Source: Phragmites australis
Taxonomy: Eukaryota > Streptophyta > Magnoliopsida > Poales > Poaceae
Direction: 5' to 3'
Assembly (NCBI RefSeq): GCF_958298935.1
Contig: NC_084923.1
Location: 23,226,501-23,290,500, forward strand
DNA: 64,000 nucleotides
The notes below the pieces were generated by a model that did not search any database, had not been told where the DNA came from, and was given only the letters and a program-made list of their open reading frames with translations. Position 1 is the first letter of the stretch. Each line of letters begins with the position of its first letter. Below, piece after piece: positions 41,746 through 53,350 of this stretch. The position numbers were made by a program, and so were the translations under genes.

Positions 41746-42277
41746 CCCTGTTGTCGCCCTTGGTCTGTTGAGGAGGCAAAGGAGGAGGAGGAGGAGGAGG
41801 AGGAGGCTGCGACGACGACTACGGTGCAGTCTGGCACCGTAGCCTCCATGGATCTAGTCCCAGCCTGCTTGGATCTGGCCCTAGCCTCCATGGATCACAG
41901 CTGCTGGAACACCGAGCATGCTCGGCCACTGGTATGGAAGAGAAAGAGAGAAGAGAGACGAGATACAAGAGAGAGATGAGAGAGATGACGGAAAAAGAGA
42001 TAAGAACGCACTGTAAAGAGGGGATGCGAGATAGCGACATAAAATCGAAATCAATTAAAAGTTTAGGTCCGACCCGGATATAGGTGACGGGTGATAATAT
42101 GACCTGTCACCAATGACTAGTCGTAGTCTTTAGCGTGACCTGTCACTGATGATCTATTATTAGTGACAGATTATAATATGATTTTGACCTAAAGCTATAC
42201 AAGTGACGGGTTGTGGTAGGATCTATCATTAAAGATTATTTAGTGACGGGTCTTTATAATCCATCATTTATTTCGTG

Positions 42278-42852
42278 TTTTCTCATTTATTCTGTGTTTT
42301 CTTTGTCTGTAATATGTTTCGAAGTAATCATGCTGCGCAAACTCTGTTTTCATTTGTAGCCGTAATAAGCATGAGTAAGGGAAAAGGGATAAACGGGTAA
42401 AAAATCGACAAAAAGAGTGGATGTTTGTACAAACACGTTAGCCTCTCTACGGTCAAGGTCAGCATCCTTGTCTTATTAAACCTAGGTATAACAGGGCGAA
42501 CACCAAACTAACACATTCTTCCGGAGGAGACAAATGCATATTTCCAACTTGGGCTAAAAGATTAAAATTAAGAAACTTCACAAGGTTTCTAGAGTATTCG
42601 TTTGTACAAGATCACAGAGTTGCATGCGAAGGAAGCGTGGCTGCTCTGGGCATTTCTTTTTCTTTTTCTTTTTTCCTTTGCAACCGTCCAGCGGAGACCG
42701 ACCTCACCCCGTCGCCCCCGCACCGCAACGCCGCATATATAAACACACTGCGGTCCAAGGAAGCATCCACCAACCCAGGCAACCCACTCATCTGCTTGCT
42801 TTCGCCCGGTCACCCGCTCCAGCGAATCCAATCCCCCAAGAGCGCGCGGCGG
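42278..42852 (+). promoter_or_regulatory. NRX1 upstream region with TATA box
   Basis: TATATAAA at 42736-42743, 110 bp before the ATG, is a good core promoter, followed by a C/A-rich 5' UTR. About 42278-42600 is AT-rich with no gene and directly adjoins the CACTA end, so the transposon forms the distal promoter of NRX1. Confidence 0.65.
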
Positions 42853-45800
42853 ATGGCGGCGGCGAACACCGACGGCGGCCTCGGGACCATCCTCGCCGCC
42901 GGCGAGCGGGACTTCCTCGTCCGCAACTCCGGTGAGCAGGTCAGCCAGCCCCGTTCTTGTCCTTTTTCTCAACACCCCCTCCCAGCTGTGATTGTCCAGA
43001 TTTGCGATTGTTGCTCTCTTCTTGGCCCGATCGTGTCCAGTCCTTATCGCGCCGTTGTCTCTTCTTCTCTTGTTTCTTTCGATTGGATGATCCGATGATG
43101 GACATGGGTGTGTTGGTGTGCTCGGTGACCTGAGCTGCGGTTATCAACAGGGTGCAAAATGACGAGAGGGGGGTTTTGCTTCTTGAACTCTACTGTCGAA
43201 CTAGTATTTAAGGTAGAACTTGGCAAGATCGCGGTGAGCATGATTATCAATTTTTAACAGGCTAATATAGTAGCGTGCGAGGAGAGGCACGATCTGACTA
43301 CGAGGTTGAAACTGCTGCAGTATGCCCAACTTTTAGCAACAAGTTCAATTTGTTTCTTCCAAATTTCTCTATTCTATCAAGCCAGGCTACTGAGTTCAAA
43401 AATTCGTCCAGGCTACAAAATAAGTTTATGAGTAACACCATGTTCTCTTTTTTTGGCCATCTCGTCTAGGAATAGGATATTTGAATCCTGTCCTGTGCAA
43501 AATAGTCAGCAGCCTTTTAGCACAATTCTATAGTTATATAATTTTAATAATTTTTAATAAATCTTAAATGCCTATATTGCGGAGATGTGGCCTATGATGG
43601 GACCTATTTTTTATTAGTATCATATGGCTAATAAAGGTGTAGGGGGGTTTTCTCCCTATATATATATATATATATTATGTGAGTCTATATAAGAATTAGA
43701 GTTTTTATCTCTTCCTCTCGCTGTTGCGCTGCCACTGTAGTCTACTCTATCTCGGTATCGGCGTGTGCTGGCAACTGAAAGAGCATGTCTCCAAAACCCT
43801 CGCTCGTGAGATCTTGCACCGGTAGAAGACGAATAAGATTTTTGGGAAGCACTCTGTACGACTGCTTAAGTTCTTTACCATGGCTCGTCTTCTTGATTGC
43901 TTAGACCCGTCCGCTGTCATCGTCAACAAATCCAGCGCTTCGTCAACAGAATCGATGGTGCCGTCAACACGGTGCAACCTACATCTTCAGCAATCTTCAC
44001 AGCGTAGGATCAATACGTAAAAACTATGTCACTCGTATTTTATTTTCTGCGATCTCTAATTTCGAGTATAGTAGATCTAGACATATGTTATGCTATCATA
44101 CACATGTCTATATTATGCTCTAATGATATGAACATGTTAATTTATCAGTTTACGCTCATGAATTATTTATGGATTAAATTAAATCTAAAAAAATCTTATT
44201 TTTCGGCAATTAGACCTGCGATGTTGTATGGCGCAGAATGTTGGCCAACTAAAAGGCAACATGTCCAACGGTTGAGTGTAGCGGAGATGCGCATGCTGAG
44301 ATGGATCTGTGGCCACACAAGAAAGGATCGGGTTCGGAATGATGACATACGTGATAGAGTTGGTGTAGCACCAATTGAAGAGAAGCTTGTCCAACATCGT
44401 TTGAGATGGTTTGGGCATATACAACGCAAGCCCTCAGAAGCGCCTGTACATAGCGGAAGAATAAAGCGTGCGGATAATGTCAAGAGAGGTCGAGGTAGAC
44501 CAAACTTGACATGGGAAGAGTCTGTAAAGAGGGATCTGAAAGACTGGAATATCACCAAAGAACTAGCCATGGACAGGGGTGCGTGGAAGTTAGCTATCCA
44601 CGTGCCAGAGCCATGACTAGACTTGCAAGATCTTATGGGTTTCATCTCTAGCTTACCCCAACTTGTTTGGGACTGAAAGACTTTGTTGTTGTTGTTGTAA
44701 TCTAAAAACCTTATTGTAGGCACTTTAATTTATCAATAGTTGAATTTATCGATGCACGTACTATGAGTTATGATCTTCACTATTCTGAGCACCTATCGGT
44801 ACTGGAGAGTTATAGTGATTCAAACTAGATATCTGATACCGATGAGATTTATGCCACAAGTGGATATGTATTCACTTTAGGTGATGTTGCTGTCTCGTGG
44901 AGGTTTTGTAAATAGATCATCTTGACGAGGTCAACTATGGAAGTAGAACTCACTGCGTTAGATACAACCACTGTTGAGGCAGAATGACTACATGAGTTGT
45001 TGATGGACTTGCCTGTGGTTGAGAAATCAGTATCAGCTATCCTTATGAACTGTGATAATCGGATAGTTATTATCAAAGTAAACAGTTCTAAGGATAATGA
45101 CAAGTTCATAAGGAACGTAAAGAGACGATTGAAGTCTGTCAGAAATTGAGAAACTTCGAAGTGATAACTTTGGATTATATCCAAACAGCTAAGAACCTAG
45201 CAGATCCCTTCACAAATGAACTATCATGAAATGTGATAGAGAATGCATCGAGGAAGATGGGTATGAGACCCATGTGAGTTATATCATAGTGGTAACTCAG
45301 CCTATGTGATCGAAAATCCCGTGAATTAGGACCTAGAAAGAACAAGCTATTAGTCTAACTGAAGGAGAATACTTTACAACCTACTCCATTGTAGATGTAA
45401 TGCTCTCAGAGATCTGTAAGACAGGTTGGCTATTGTCTTAATGTGTTATGTTGTCTTTAAGAAGTAAAGATACTGTCCTACAGAGCATTCTTGAAAGAAC
45501 ACACCTATATAAGCTCGACTGTTTGTCGCTGTCTGTGAGATTTGGGTAATCTCTATTAAGCTTATGAAGCAACTTATATGCTCTACCCGCGAGGTAGCTT
45601 ACATGCAACCATCTCTGATGAAACTTATTTGTACAAAACTTGCATTTTAAGGCGTAGTCCGTTGTTCAAGTTAATGAGTATAGCTTGATATTCTAGGTGG
45701 ATGTTCAACTTAACAGTCTTCACTGAAATATTGGTATATCAAAGAACAGTGGGAAACAGGCAAATCTCTATAGGACTTTGAGATCTGGTGGGGAATTGTT

Positions 45801-48800
45801 AGAATTATAGGAACCATATAATTTTATTAATTCTCAATCAATCTCAAAGGCCCATATTGTGGAGATGCGACACATGATTAGACCTATCTTTTATTAATAC
45901 CATATTGCTAATAGAGGTGAAGGGAAGGGTTTTTCTCCATATATTATTTCTAAGGACTCTCACCTCATTGGAGAGAGAATAGACTACTAATGAGAGTAGC
46001 TCTCAATTTGGGAACACTTTTATATGTGAGTCTATATAAGAATTAGGGTTTTTGCCTCTTCTTCTCGTTGTTGCGTAGCCACTGTAGTCTACTCCATCCT
46101 GGCATCGGCGTGCATCGGCAACCTAGAGAGCAGGTCTTCAAAACCCTCGCTCTTGAGATCTTGCACCGAGAGAGGATGGATAAGGTTTTTAGGAAGCGCT
46201 TCGCGCGACTGCTCAAGTTCTTCACCACGGCTTGTTTTTCTGGTCGCTTGGACGCCGCCCGATGTTATTGTCAACAAATTCGGCGCGTCGTCAGTAGGAT
46301 CGATCGTGTCATCAACACGGTGCAACCTACCTCCTCGGTAATCTTCACAATGCATGATTAGTACGTAAAAACTATGTTACTCGTATTTTATTTTCAGTGA
46401 TCCCTAATTTCGAGTATAGTAGATCTAGACGTATATAATGGTATCATACACATGTCTAGATTATGCTTTGATGATATGAACATGTTAGTTTATCAGTTTA
46501 TGCTCATGAATTATTTATGGATTAAATTAAAAATTAAACCTTAAAGTGTCTTATTTTCGAACAGAAGATGGGGGGGGGGGTATTGCTTTGATCTTTCCTT
46601 TCTGAAAAGATATGCTGGGAAAAGCGCAGTGAGTTCATGACAAAGTTATGGAAAGTGGCCAAGATTGATTCCGTAACTGCAGATAACAAGTTCTGTTGCT
46701 AGAAAAGGTACCTTTAGTAAGTTCAGGCACGTGAATGGGTGGAATTTCTGAAAGACGACCATACGAAAAAAAAAAGTCTATATGTGGTTAACTAACTGCA
46801 TGCAGAAAATACACTTCCAACCCGTTTTGAAACCACCACTGCATGGGGAACTGCGCCTGTAGGCCGATCAAAGCCAAGTTTTATGGAAGGTGGCTGGAGC
46901 TACTTTAGACAAGCCAATGCCAATCACGCTGAAATAGACCCATCAAGTCATTCGCAAAGAAAGTTCGTGAAGAGGGCTGGACGAGTAGAATGAGGGAAAG
47001 TGGCTGCATCGAAATCTTCTTAAACAGAACCAAAAGAATAAACATTTACATTTGATGAATGAACACATCCATTTTTTATCCGCATCCAGAATGTGGTAGC
47101 TGAACAGCTCTGCGCCTTCTCCTTTTCTCATACTGCAGGTGAAGATCAGCAGCATTGAGGCAAGCACTGTGGCCCTCTACTTCTCAGCCTCATGGTGCCC
47201 GCCATGCAGGCGGTTCACTCCAAAGCTTATCAAAGCGTACGAAGAAATAGCCTCACAGGGCAAGAGCTTTGAGGTCGTCTTTGTTTCGGGTGATCAGGAT
47301 GAGGAATCATTCAATGGATACTTTGCAAAGATGCCATGGTTGGCTGTCCCTTTCTCAGACTCTGAAGGCCGCGAGGGCCTTGATGGCCGGTTTAAGGTCT
47401 CGGGTATCCCACACCTTGTCATCCTTGATGCGAAAACTGGTGAAGTTTATACTGAAGATGGCATTGAATTTGTCAGCGAGTATGGCGTAGAGGCTTACCC
47501 TTTCACACCAGAGAGGATCAAAGAACTGAAGGAGCTGGAAAAAGCGGCAAAGGATAATCAAACTGTTCAAAGCGTGCTTGGCACATCCACTCGGGACTAT
47601 CTAATTTCCAGCAAGGGAGACAAGGTAACTGCTTGATGGAATTTCTTTGTCATATTTGACTTCAGTCTTGATTTTACAAATGCTTACCTGTTTTACTGTT
47701 ATCTGTACCCAGGTACCCATCTCTGAGCTTCAGGGGAAGTATGTTGGTTTGTGCTTTGTGGTGAATGGCTATGGTCCAGTTGATGAATTCACTGCAGTGC
47801 TTGCTAAGATCTATGAGAAACTCAAAGAAGTGGGAGAGCAATTTGAAGTTGTGGCTATATCCTTGGACAATGATGAGTCATCGTTTAATGAGAGTTTTAC
47901 CAAAATGCCTTGGCTTGCAATTCCTCAAGGTGACAAGATGTGTGAGAAGCTGGTTCGTTACTTTGAGCTTAGTGCTCTTCCTACGCTTGTTCTGATTGGC
48001 CCTGATGGGAAGACAATGAAAAACAATGTTGCGGACCTAATTGAAGAGCATGGTTTGGAGGCATGGGAGGGCTTCCCCTTCAGTGCTGAGAAGCTGGAAA
48101 TTCTTGCTGAGAAGGCAAAGGCTAAAGCAGCAGCACAAACCTTGGAGTCCCTTCTGGTCAGTGGTGATTTGAACTATGTCATTGGGAAAGACGGAGCAAA
48201 GGTATGTGTTACTGGTGCTTGATTTCTTATATGGAAGTCCCCTTTTGTCATTGTGAAAAGTAGTTACTACTGTACGATGTATTATATTTTTTAAGATATT
48301 CAATCTGCTATCTATGCTTGATATCTTAGATAAAGAACACCTTTGGTTCTTATAGCATCGGAGTTTAAGATTAACCACAGTGACCTTGAATAGTGGTCCT
48401 TATGCTAACTTTAGGCGTTAATAGATGTTAAAGAGACATTTATTGAGGAGACAATATCTTCCAATGGATAAGGGATGTTTTGTTTAACATCTTCCTGTTA
48501 TTGTACTGTCTTTAGTAAAGATTGTTTTGCAAACAGTTTCTATGCACTTTTTATGATTTTTATTTATTTAAGTCTTATTTTCATGAGAAGATTGAAATAT
48601 ACTCTTATGTATTATCTCAGGTTCCTGTATCAGAACTTGTAGGGAAGACTGTCCTCCTTTACTTCTCAGCCAAATGGTGTGGACCATGCCGAGCCTTCCT
48701 GCCTACACTTGTGAAGGAATACAACAAGATCAAGGAGAAGAACAGTGATTTTGAGATCGTCTTCATCTCTAGTGACCGTGACCAGAGCTCCTTCGATGAA

Positions 48801-49283
48801 TTTTTCTCTGATATGCCATGGCTTGCTCTTCCCTTGGAAGATGAAAGGAAGGAATTCTTGAAGAAGACCTTCAAAATCCGTGGAATCCCTTCACTTGTCG
48901 CCATCGGTCCTACTGGGCAGACAGTCAGCAAGGATGCAAAGGCCCAACTGATGATCCACGGTGCTGATGCTTTCCCATTCACCGATGAGAGACTTGAGGA
49001 GCTGCAGAAGAAGCTGGATGAAATGGCAAAGGGGTGGCCTGAGAAGTTGAAGCATAAGCTGCATGAGGAGCATGAGCTTGTCCTGATGCGCCGTGACACG
49101 TACGGCTGTGATGGATGCGAAGAGATGGGCAGTGCATGGTCCTACAGGTGCGATGAGTGTGACTTTGATCTGCACCCCAAGTGTGCACTGGGGGAGGAGG
49201 AAAAGAAAGGCGAGGAAGGGAAGGCTAGTGAGGAAGCCCCGGCTGGATATGTGTGCGAGGGAGGTGTGTGCAGAAAGGCCTAA
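42853..49283 (+). CDS. NRX1: Nucleoredoxin 1 (three thioredoxin-like domains, C1-like finger)
   Basis: Exons 42853-42939, 47139-47624, 47713-48201 and 48621-49283, all phase 0 with GT/AG introns, give about 574 aa. Domain 1 (about 30-190) has [10 protein letters not shown] with the catalytic CPPC at 49-52. Domain 2 (about 192-354) keeps the fold ([20 protein letters not shown]) but has no CxxC, only [11 protein letters not shown]. Domain 3 (about 355-510) has [10 protein letters not shown] with CGPC at 374-377. The tail (about 513-543) is a C1-like zinc finger, [10 protein letters not shown] ... [14 protein letters not shown]. Plant NRX1 is a disulfide oxidoreductase of cytosol and nucleus that protects antioxidant enzymes such as catalase. 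Intron 1 is 4.2 kb, inflated by a copia element and a LINE. No disabling change seen. Confidence 0.95.
43515..46545 (+). mobile_element. Copia retrotransposon with deleted interior, in NRX1 intron 1
   Basis: Two diverged LTRs: about 43515-44200 (interrupted at its end by a LINE) and 45797 to about 46545. They share GTGAGTCTATATAAGAATTAG, ACACGGTGCAACCTAC and ATGAATTATTTATGGATTAA. A purine tract (GGTGGGGAAT) precedes the right LTR. The interior (about 44716-45796) keeps only the copia RNase H end in + frames: [55 protein letters not shown]. gag, protease, integrase and RT are gone. It is in the same orientation as NRX1. The far right end is approximate. Confidence 0.8.
44201..44698 (+). mobile_element. 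5'-truncated LINE (RTE-like) with (TTG)n tail
   Basis: A + frame to 44616 reads [78 protein letters not shown] and ends KLAIHVPEP. It is the C-terminal end of a plant non-LTR RT ORF and has no stop. A short 3' UTR (TACCCCAACTTGTTTGGGAC) and (TTG)4 follow. The flanks AATCTAAAAAAATCTTATT (44182-44200) and AATCTAAAAACCTTATT (44699-44715) are a target duplication. The insertion is at the inner end of the copia left LTR. Confidence 0.88.
46546..47138. other. Rest of NRX1 intron 1
   Basis: Host intron sequence with a G-run near 46568-46580. No element or gene recognised. Confidence 0.5.
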
Positions 49284-49336
49284 GTTGGTCTCCTGAGTTG
49301 CCTTTGCCAGTTGCAGCGCTATCTGAATGGTACCAT

Positions 49337-49342
49337 AATAAA
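49337..49342 (+). terminator. Putative NRX1 polyadenylation signal
   Basis: AATAAA 54 bp after the NRX1 stop codon. Confidence 0.55.
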
Positions 49343-49789
49343 TAATCATCCGATGGTTTTGCTTGGAGTTGAGGTTTTTGGGCTGTTGATGTTTGTGTTA
49401 ATCAATAGTAGCTGCACCCTGAACTTTTATGAGTATATATGTGCAAAACCACGTACGTATTTTCCAGATTAAGGGAATGGGTTTGCCCTACATGATATGC
49501 ATCGAGTTGAGGAATAGTTATAGTTTGGTGGTGTTAATTTCTCATTGCATTGTTTGACTTGTTTTTGAAAAGGTCTATTTCGCATGCTTGCCATTGTTGA
49601 GATTTAGATCACCGCCTGGTAACCTGGTTGTTAGTTGAACTAGTTGAGGCACTGTATGTATTATTTGAATCCGAGGGGAATTCATCTCTGTTTGAAGTTT
49701 GGGACCTCATTTGAATTGATTTTGATGTCACGTAAGCCGAGTGCAAACTTGGTACAAGCTCGAGATGGAGTAGAAGCTAGCTCCTTGCT
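49343..49789. other. Downstream region of NRX1
   Basis: No gene seen. Probably 3' UTR and intergenic DNA. Confidence 0.5.
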
Positions 49790-50650
49790 AGACAGGCGAA
49801 ATTGGCTGTAATACTCTGCTCAAGTGATGATAATACCTTGCTCTATTATGTGTAAAATATGCAATCAGAGGTGGATGATTGCCAAAATCAAATTCAAATT
49901 TTAATTCACTCTAAATAAATATTTGATTTAATCTCCAAATCAGTTCAAGATAGATTGTTATCGACTTAAAGAAAAATCCGATTGTCTGATTCCCTTAAAT
50001 TTTTACTTTGAAACTAAACAACAATGTGAAACTATTGTAACAAGAATCCAAGTCAATTGGATCTCTGGATCTAGAGTTATGAAATTCGCAAGCAGACTAT
50101 GACAGATGTGATGAAAATATATTAAACCCTAAATTGACAGTTCTACAAGAATTATGAAAAACTCACCAACTAAACTTTTCAGAACTTTACCTTATGCTCT
50201 AGGATGATTTTGGATGGATCAAACCAAGATAAATTGTGACGATCAAATGATCCATCGAAAATCTAACACAAAATGATAAACACCGAGAAAAACTTACGAA
50301 ATTTGATCTTCATTACATGGATGGGTTCACAAGATGCACCTCAAAGCATCACTAAAAGGTTTTTCTTGAAACCCTAGATTAGTTCTCTAATCTCTATTTT
50401 CATCTACTATTTCTTCTACTGTGCACTTCAGTCACTAACACAAAACAACAGACACGGAGAAAAACTTATAAAATTTGATCTTCATTACATGGATGGATTC
50501 ACAAGATGCACCTCAAAGCATCACTAAAAGTTTTTTCTCGAAACCCTAGATTAGTTCTCTAATCTCTATTTTCATATCCTATTTCTGCTACTATGCACTT
50601 CAGTCACTATTTATCTCCCGGCAACCGGCACAGAGCCGATCTTAGCTGGT
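49790..50650. repeat. Relic of a copia LTR related to the one at 4275-5760
   Basis: Shares with the first copia LTR the order AATATGC..., AGAGGTGG-TGATTGC, CAAGATGC.TCTAAAGCA-like and CTCTAATCTCT-like words, at low identity. It contains a tandem duplication (50282-50607): both copies start CGRGAAAAACTTA and include TTTGATCTTCATTACATGGA. The ends are not defined, and its right side is cut by the solo LTR at 50651. Confidence 0.5.
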
Positions 50651-52417
50651 TGTAACAGCCCAAATGGTATAAGGATGTCATTAAGCATCATTAGCATCAT
50701 ATTTAATTGTTTTGAGCAATTATTAACATGCAAATTCATTTAAACATAAATTGTGAAAATTGATGTTAAGAGGTGCTTTGTGAAGCAACTCACAATATTG
50801 CTATGAAACATAAGGTTGGAAACAATTTTTGAAATCAGTCCATGTTAAATAAGGAATATTAGTGATTTTCCCAAATTTTTGGGAATGATTTTGAAGGAAT
50901 AAAAATTGCCACAAGTTAGAAAATCTTGTATCTTTGGAGAATTTTAGATTGAAATTGGCTCAGGTATTATGGGTCAAACTCATTAAAATGGGTTACACAT
51001 TAATTCTAGTTTCACACAAAATTTGTCCCATAAATTTTGGACCACAAGAAGACCTACAAATAAATTAGAAAAGTGGTGGAGATATTTTCTTCAGTTGGCT
51101 ACTGTTCATCATGCCCACCTTGTCATCCTCTCCGCTCTCTCTGCCTCTCGGCCGCCCTGGTCTCTGGTGGCAGCCGATTTTGTTGACTCGGGTGGCCGGC
51201 CACGTTGCCAGATAAACCGAAGCACGGCACCGAGGTATGGCCGCGATCCTTATCCTCCCTGCCCTCACTTGCTCTTTTCTCTCTCTATGCTCCTTCTCAC
51301 TTGGCCACTTTCGAGCAGAGCAGCGTCGCACAACAGCACATCGCGCCACCGGCAAAATCCACCGTGCCACCGGTGAGCTCCCTCGAAGCTTGAGCCATGA
51401 GAAGGACAAAGGAAGGTCACTGAAGGATCCTCGACCGTTTCCCCTCCGAATCCGTCGTTGACCCGTCGTGCCAGCCCTCTTCTCCTTCGGCTCCGGCAGT
51501 TCCACCCCACACCTCACCACCGAGCCATCGAGCCACCGCCTCTCCGGCCCAACCAACACCGTGGTGAGCTTTCCCACGATCTCTTGAACCTTTTGCATGC
51601 GTAGTTTTCCCTTTTGCCTGTCACCGGCGCTCTTCTCCACGTGAGTCGCCCGCCGCCACCACCTCAGCGCACGCTGCTGGCCAGGCCACCGTCGGGCCCG
51701 TCGGAAACTAGCCACGCTGTTGAATCCACATGCCTGCGTAGATGTTGTGGGAGTGCTCGGCCGGGTCGATTGCATCGTTGTTTAGCTGCCGGTGAGCTGA
51801 ACCGACCTACCGTCGTGTTGTTCCGTCGTGCGCCGTCGCTGCCATCCTTCGGTCAGCACCCTCAGCCACGTGTGTGTCAGTCAGAACTGCGTGCACGCGC
51901 TGATACCACTAGTGCCCTTGGCTGGCCGAGCAGCGCCGCCGCTCACCGCCGGTGATGCCAGTCCGTGTCGCTGGCACTGTGCCGCCCCGCCCTCGTCGAT
52001 TTTGACCTGTGGTCAAAGCGCCCGAGCCCGCTGTCAGCGACCGTAGCTAGCTCGGCTTGGGTGCAAAAAGAATTTAGGCCTTTTAATATTCGGTAAAACC
52101 AGAAATTGTGAATTTGAATATTGGTTCAACTAACAATTCGGCTGAGAGTTGTAAAATGCATAGAAAATAGAATATTGCTCCAAAAATAGTGAAACCAATT
52201 TTGTTGCATTTGTATGATCATAATCTACATGATAAAAATACTGGGAGCTATGAAATGTGTATTTAAATTGCATGGGTTAATAAAATAGGTTTGAGCTTCA
52301 TTAATCCATAATTAATTATTGGTAGCTCCAAATTTGATGAAATCAATTTTGTAAATCTTGTTAATTTATGCCCTATTCAGTAAAAATACACATAATGCTT
52401 AAGCATTGTTAATTTTC

Positions 52418-53335
52418 TGATGAGGACATCACTCCCTCGGATACATACAATGATCCTCCATTGAACTTTCAAGGTCCAATCACAAGAGCTCGCGCACGAC
52501 AATTAAATTTAGAGGTGAGCTCGTTCCTAAGCAACTCTTTATATAATTTTGAGAATAGATTACTACCTAATGATTATGTGTTGTTTAGGAATCATGGAGA
52601 GGACAAGGAAACACATAGATGAAGGCTTGGAGGCGTGGAGGAGCAGCTAGGACGTCCAACAACAGCAGGAGGTCCAGTCCAACTCGAGTCCGAATCAGCC
52701 TCGGCCTCCAGGACCAGCGAGCAATAAAACGGACGCCCAGGACGCATCCGGACTCCGTTTTCGACGATTCACATATGGTTGGAAAGATAATTTCATAAGG
52801 AAACCAATGGCGTTGGTTTGAGGTCCAAATTCCTTCTGAGTCAACAGGAAACGTCGAAACAAGTCAGCATCCAGAATCTGTCCCGGTGCTGCGTCACCGT
52901 TTTTGGTCCGTTGGGCCATGTATCGTGTTGGAGTCCATTAGGGACGTGTCTAGGGGTCCTTGGCCGACCCTAATCCTTTATATACAGTAGCCATCGCCCT
53001 AATTAGGGTTGGGTTTTGCTTAGATTATTCTGTCAAGAACAGTTTCGCCGTTTCGTCGGTTTGTGAGACCCCAACTCATGAGATTAATCATTCATCTGCA
53101 ATTTGGTTGCATTCTTCCTTGTTCTTGCTTGTGTTCTTCGATTCGCAGGCAAGGATTTTAGCCTTCTTGGTGAGGTCAACCGTGCAACGCCGGTTGATAA
53201 CCAGAGGAGACGTGGTGCTGCGATTGCGGGGTTTCGGATCGTGTTGTTCGGAAGCCGGATCGACTTGTGTCTCGTTTCCACCAAATCGAGAGTTACCAGA
53301 ACCTTTCGGAAGATCGGGAACCCTTGTTCATATTA
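52418..53335 (+). repeat. 5' LTR of the CRM-like element
   Basis: Starts TGATGAGGACATC and ends TTGTTCATATTA, so it lacks the usual terminal CA. A TATA-like CTTTATATACAG near 52977 is the likely promoter. It adjoins the PBS-like AGTGGTATTCAGAGC. Confidence 0.92.
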
Positions 53336-53337
53336 AG

Positions 53338-53350
53338 TGGTATTCAGAGC
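53338..53350 (+). other. Primer binding site of the CRM-like element
   Basis: TGGTATTCAGAGC, three bases after the LTR, is the tRNA-Met-type TGGTATCAGAGC with one extra T. Confidence 0.75.

Larger units (their letters stand above)
40529..42277. mobile_element. Non-autonomous CACTA transposon carrying host gene fragments
   Basis: The left end reads CACTACGTGAAAAAAATC, then many subterminal copies of AAGTGACRGGTC in both orientations (40550-40740). The right end has the same subterminal words (GTGACGGGT, ACCTGTCAC; 42075-42262) and a decayed terminus (TTATTTCGTG). The flanking 3 bp do not match, so the right end is approximate. There is no transposase. The interior (about 40870-41760) is GC-rich and derived from host genes. 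A (GGA)n run lies at about 41773-41804. Confidence 0.85.

Noticed and set aside
47269..49349. Alternative frames over NRX1 exons
   Set aside because: Shadows. The NRX1 frame has conserved thioredoxin and C1 motifs and phase-consistent introns.
51065..51955. ORFs of 113-236 codons on both strands
   Set aside because: Arg/Pro/Gly-rich frames in the GC-rich segment of the 3.6 kb solo LTR, with no conserved motif.
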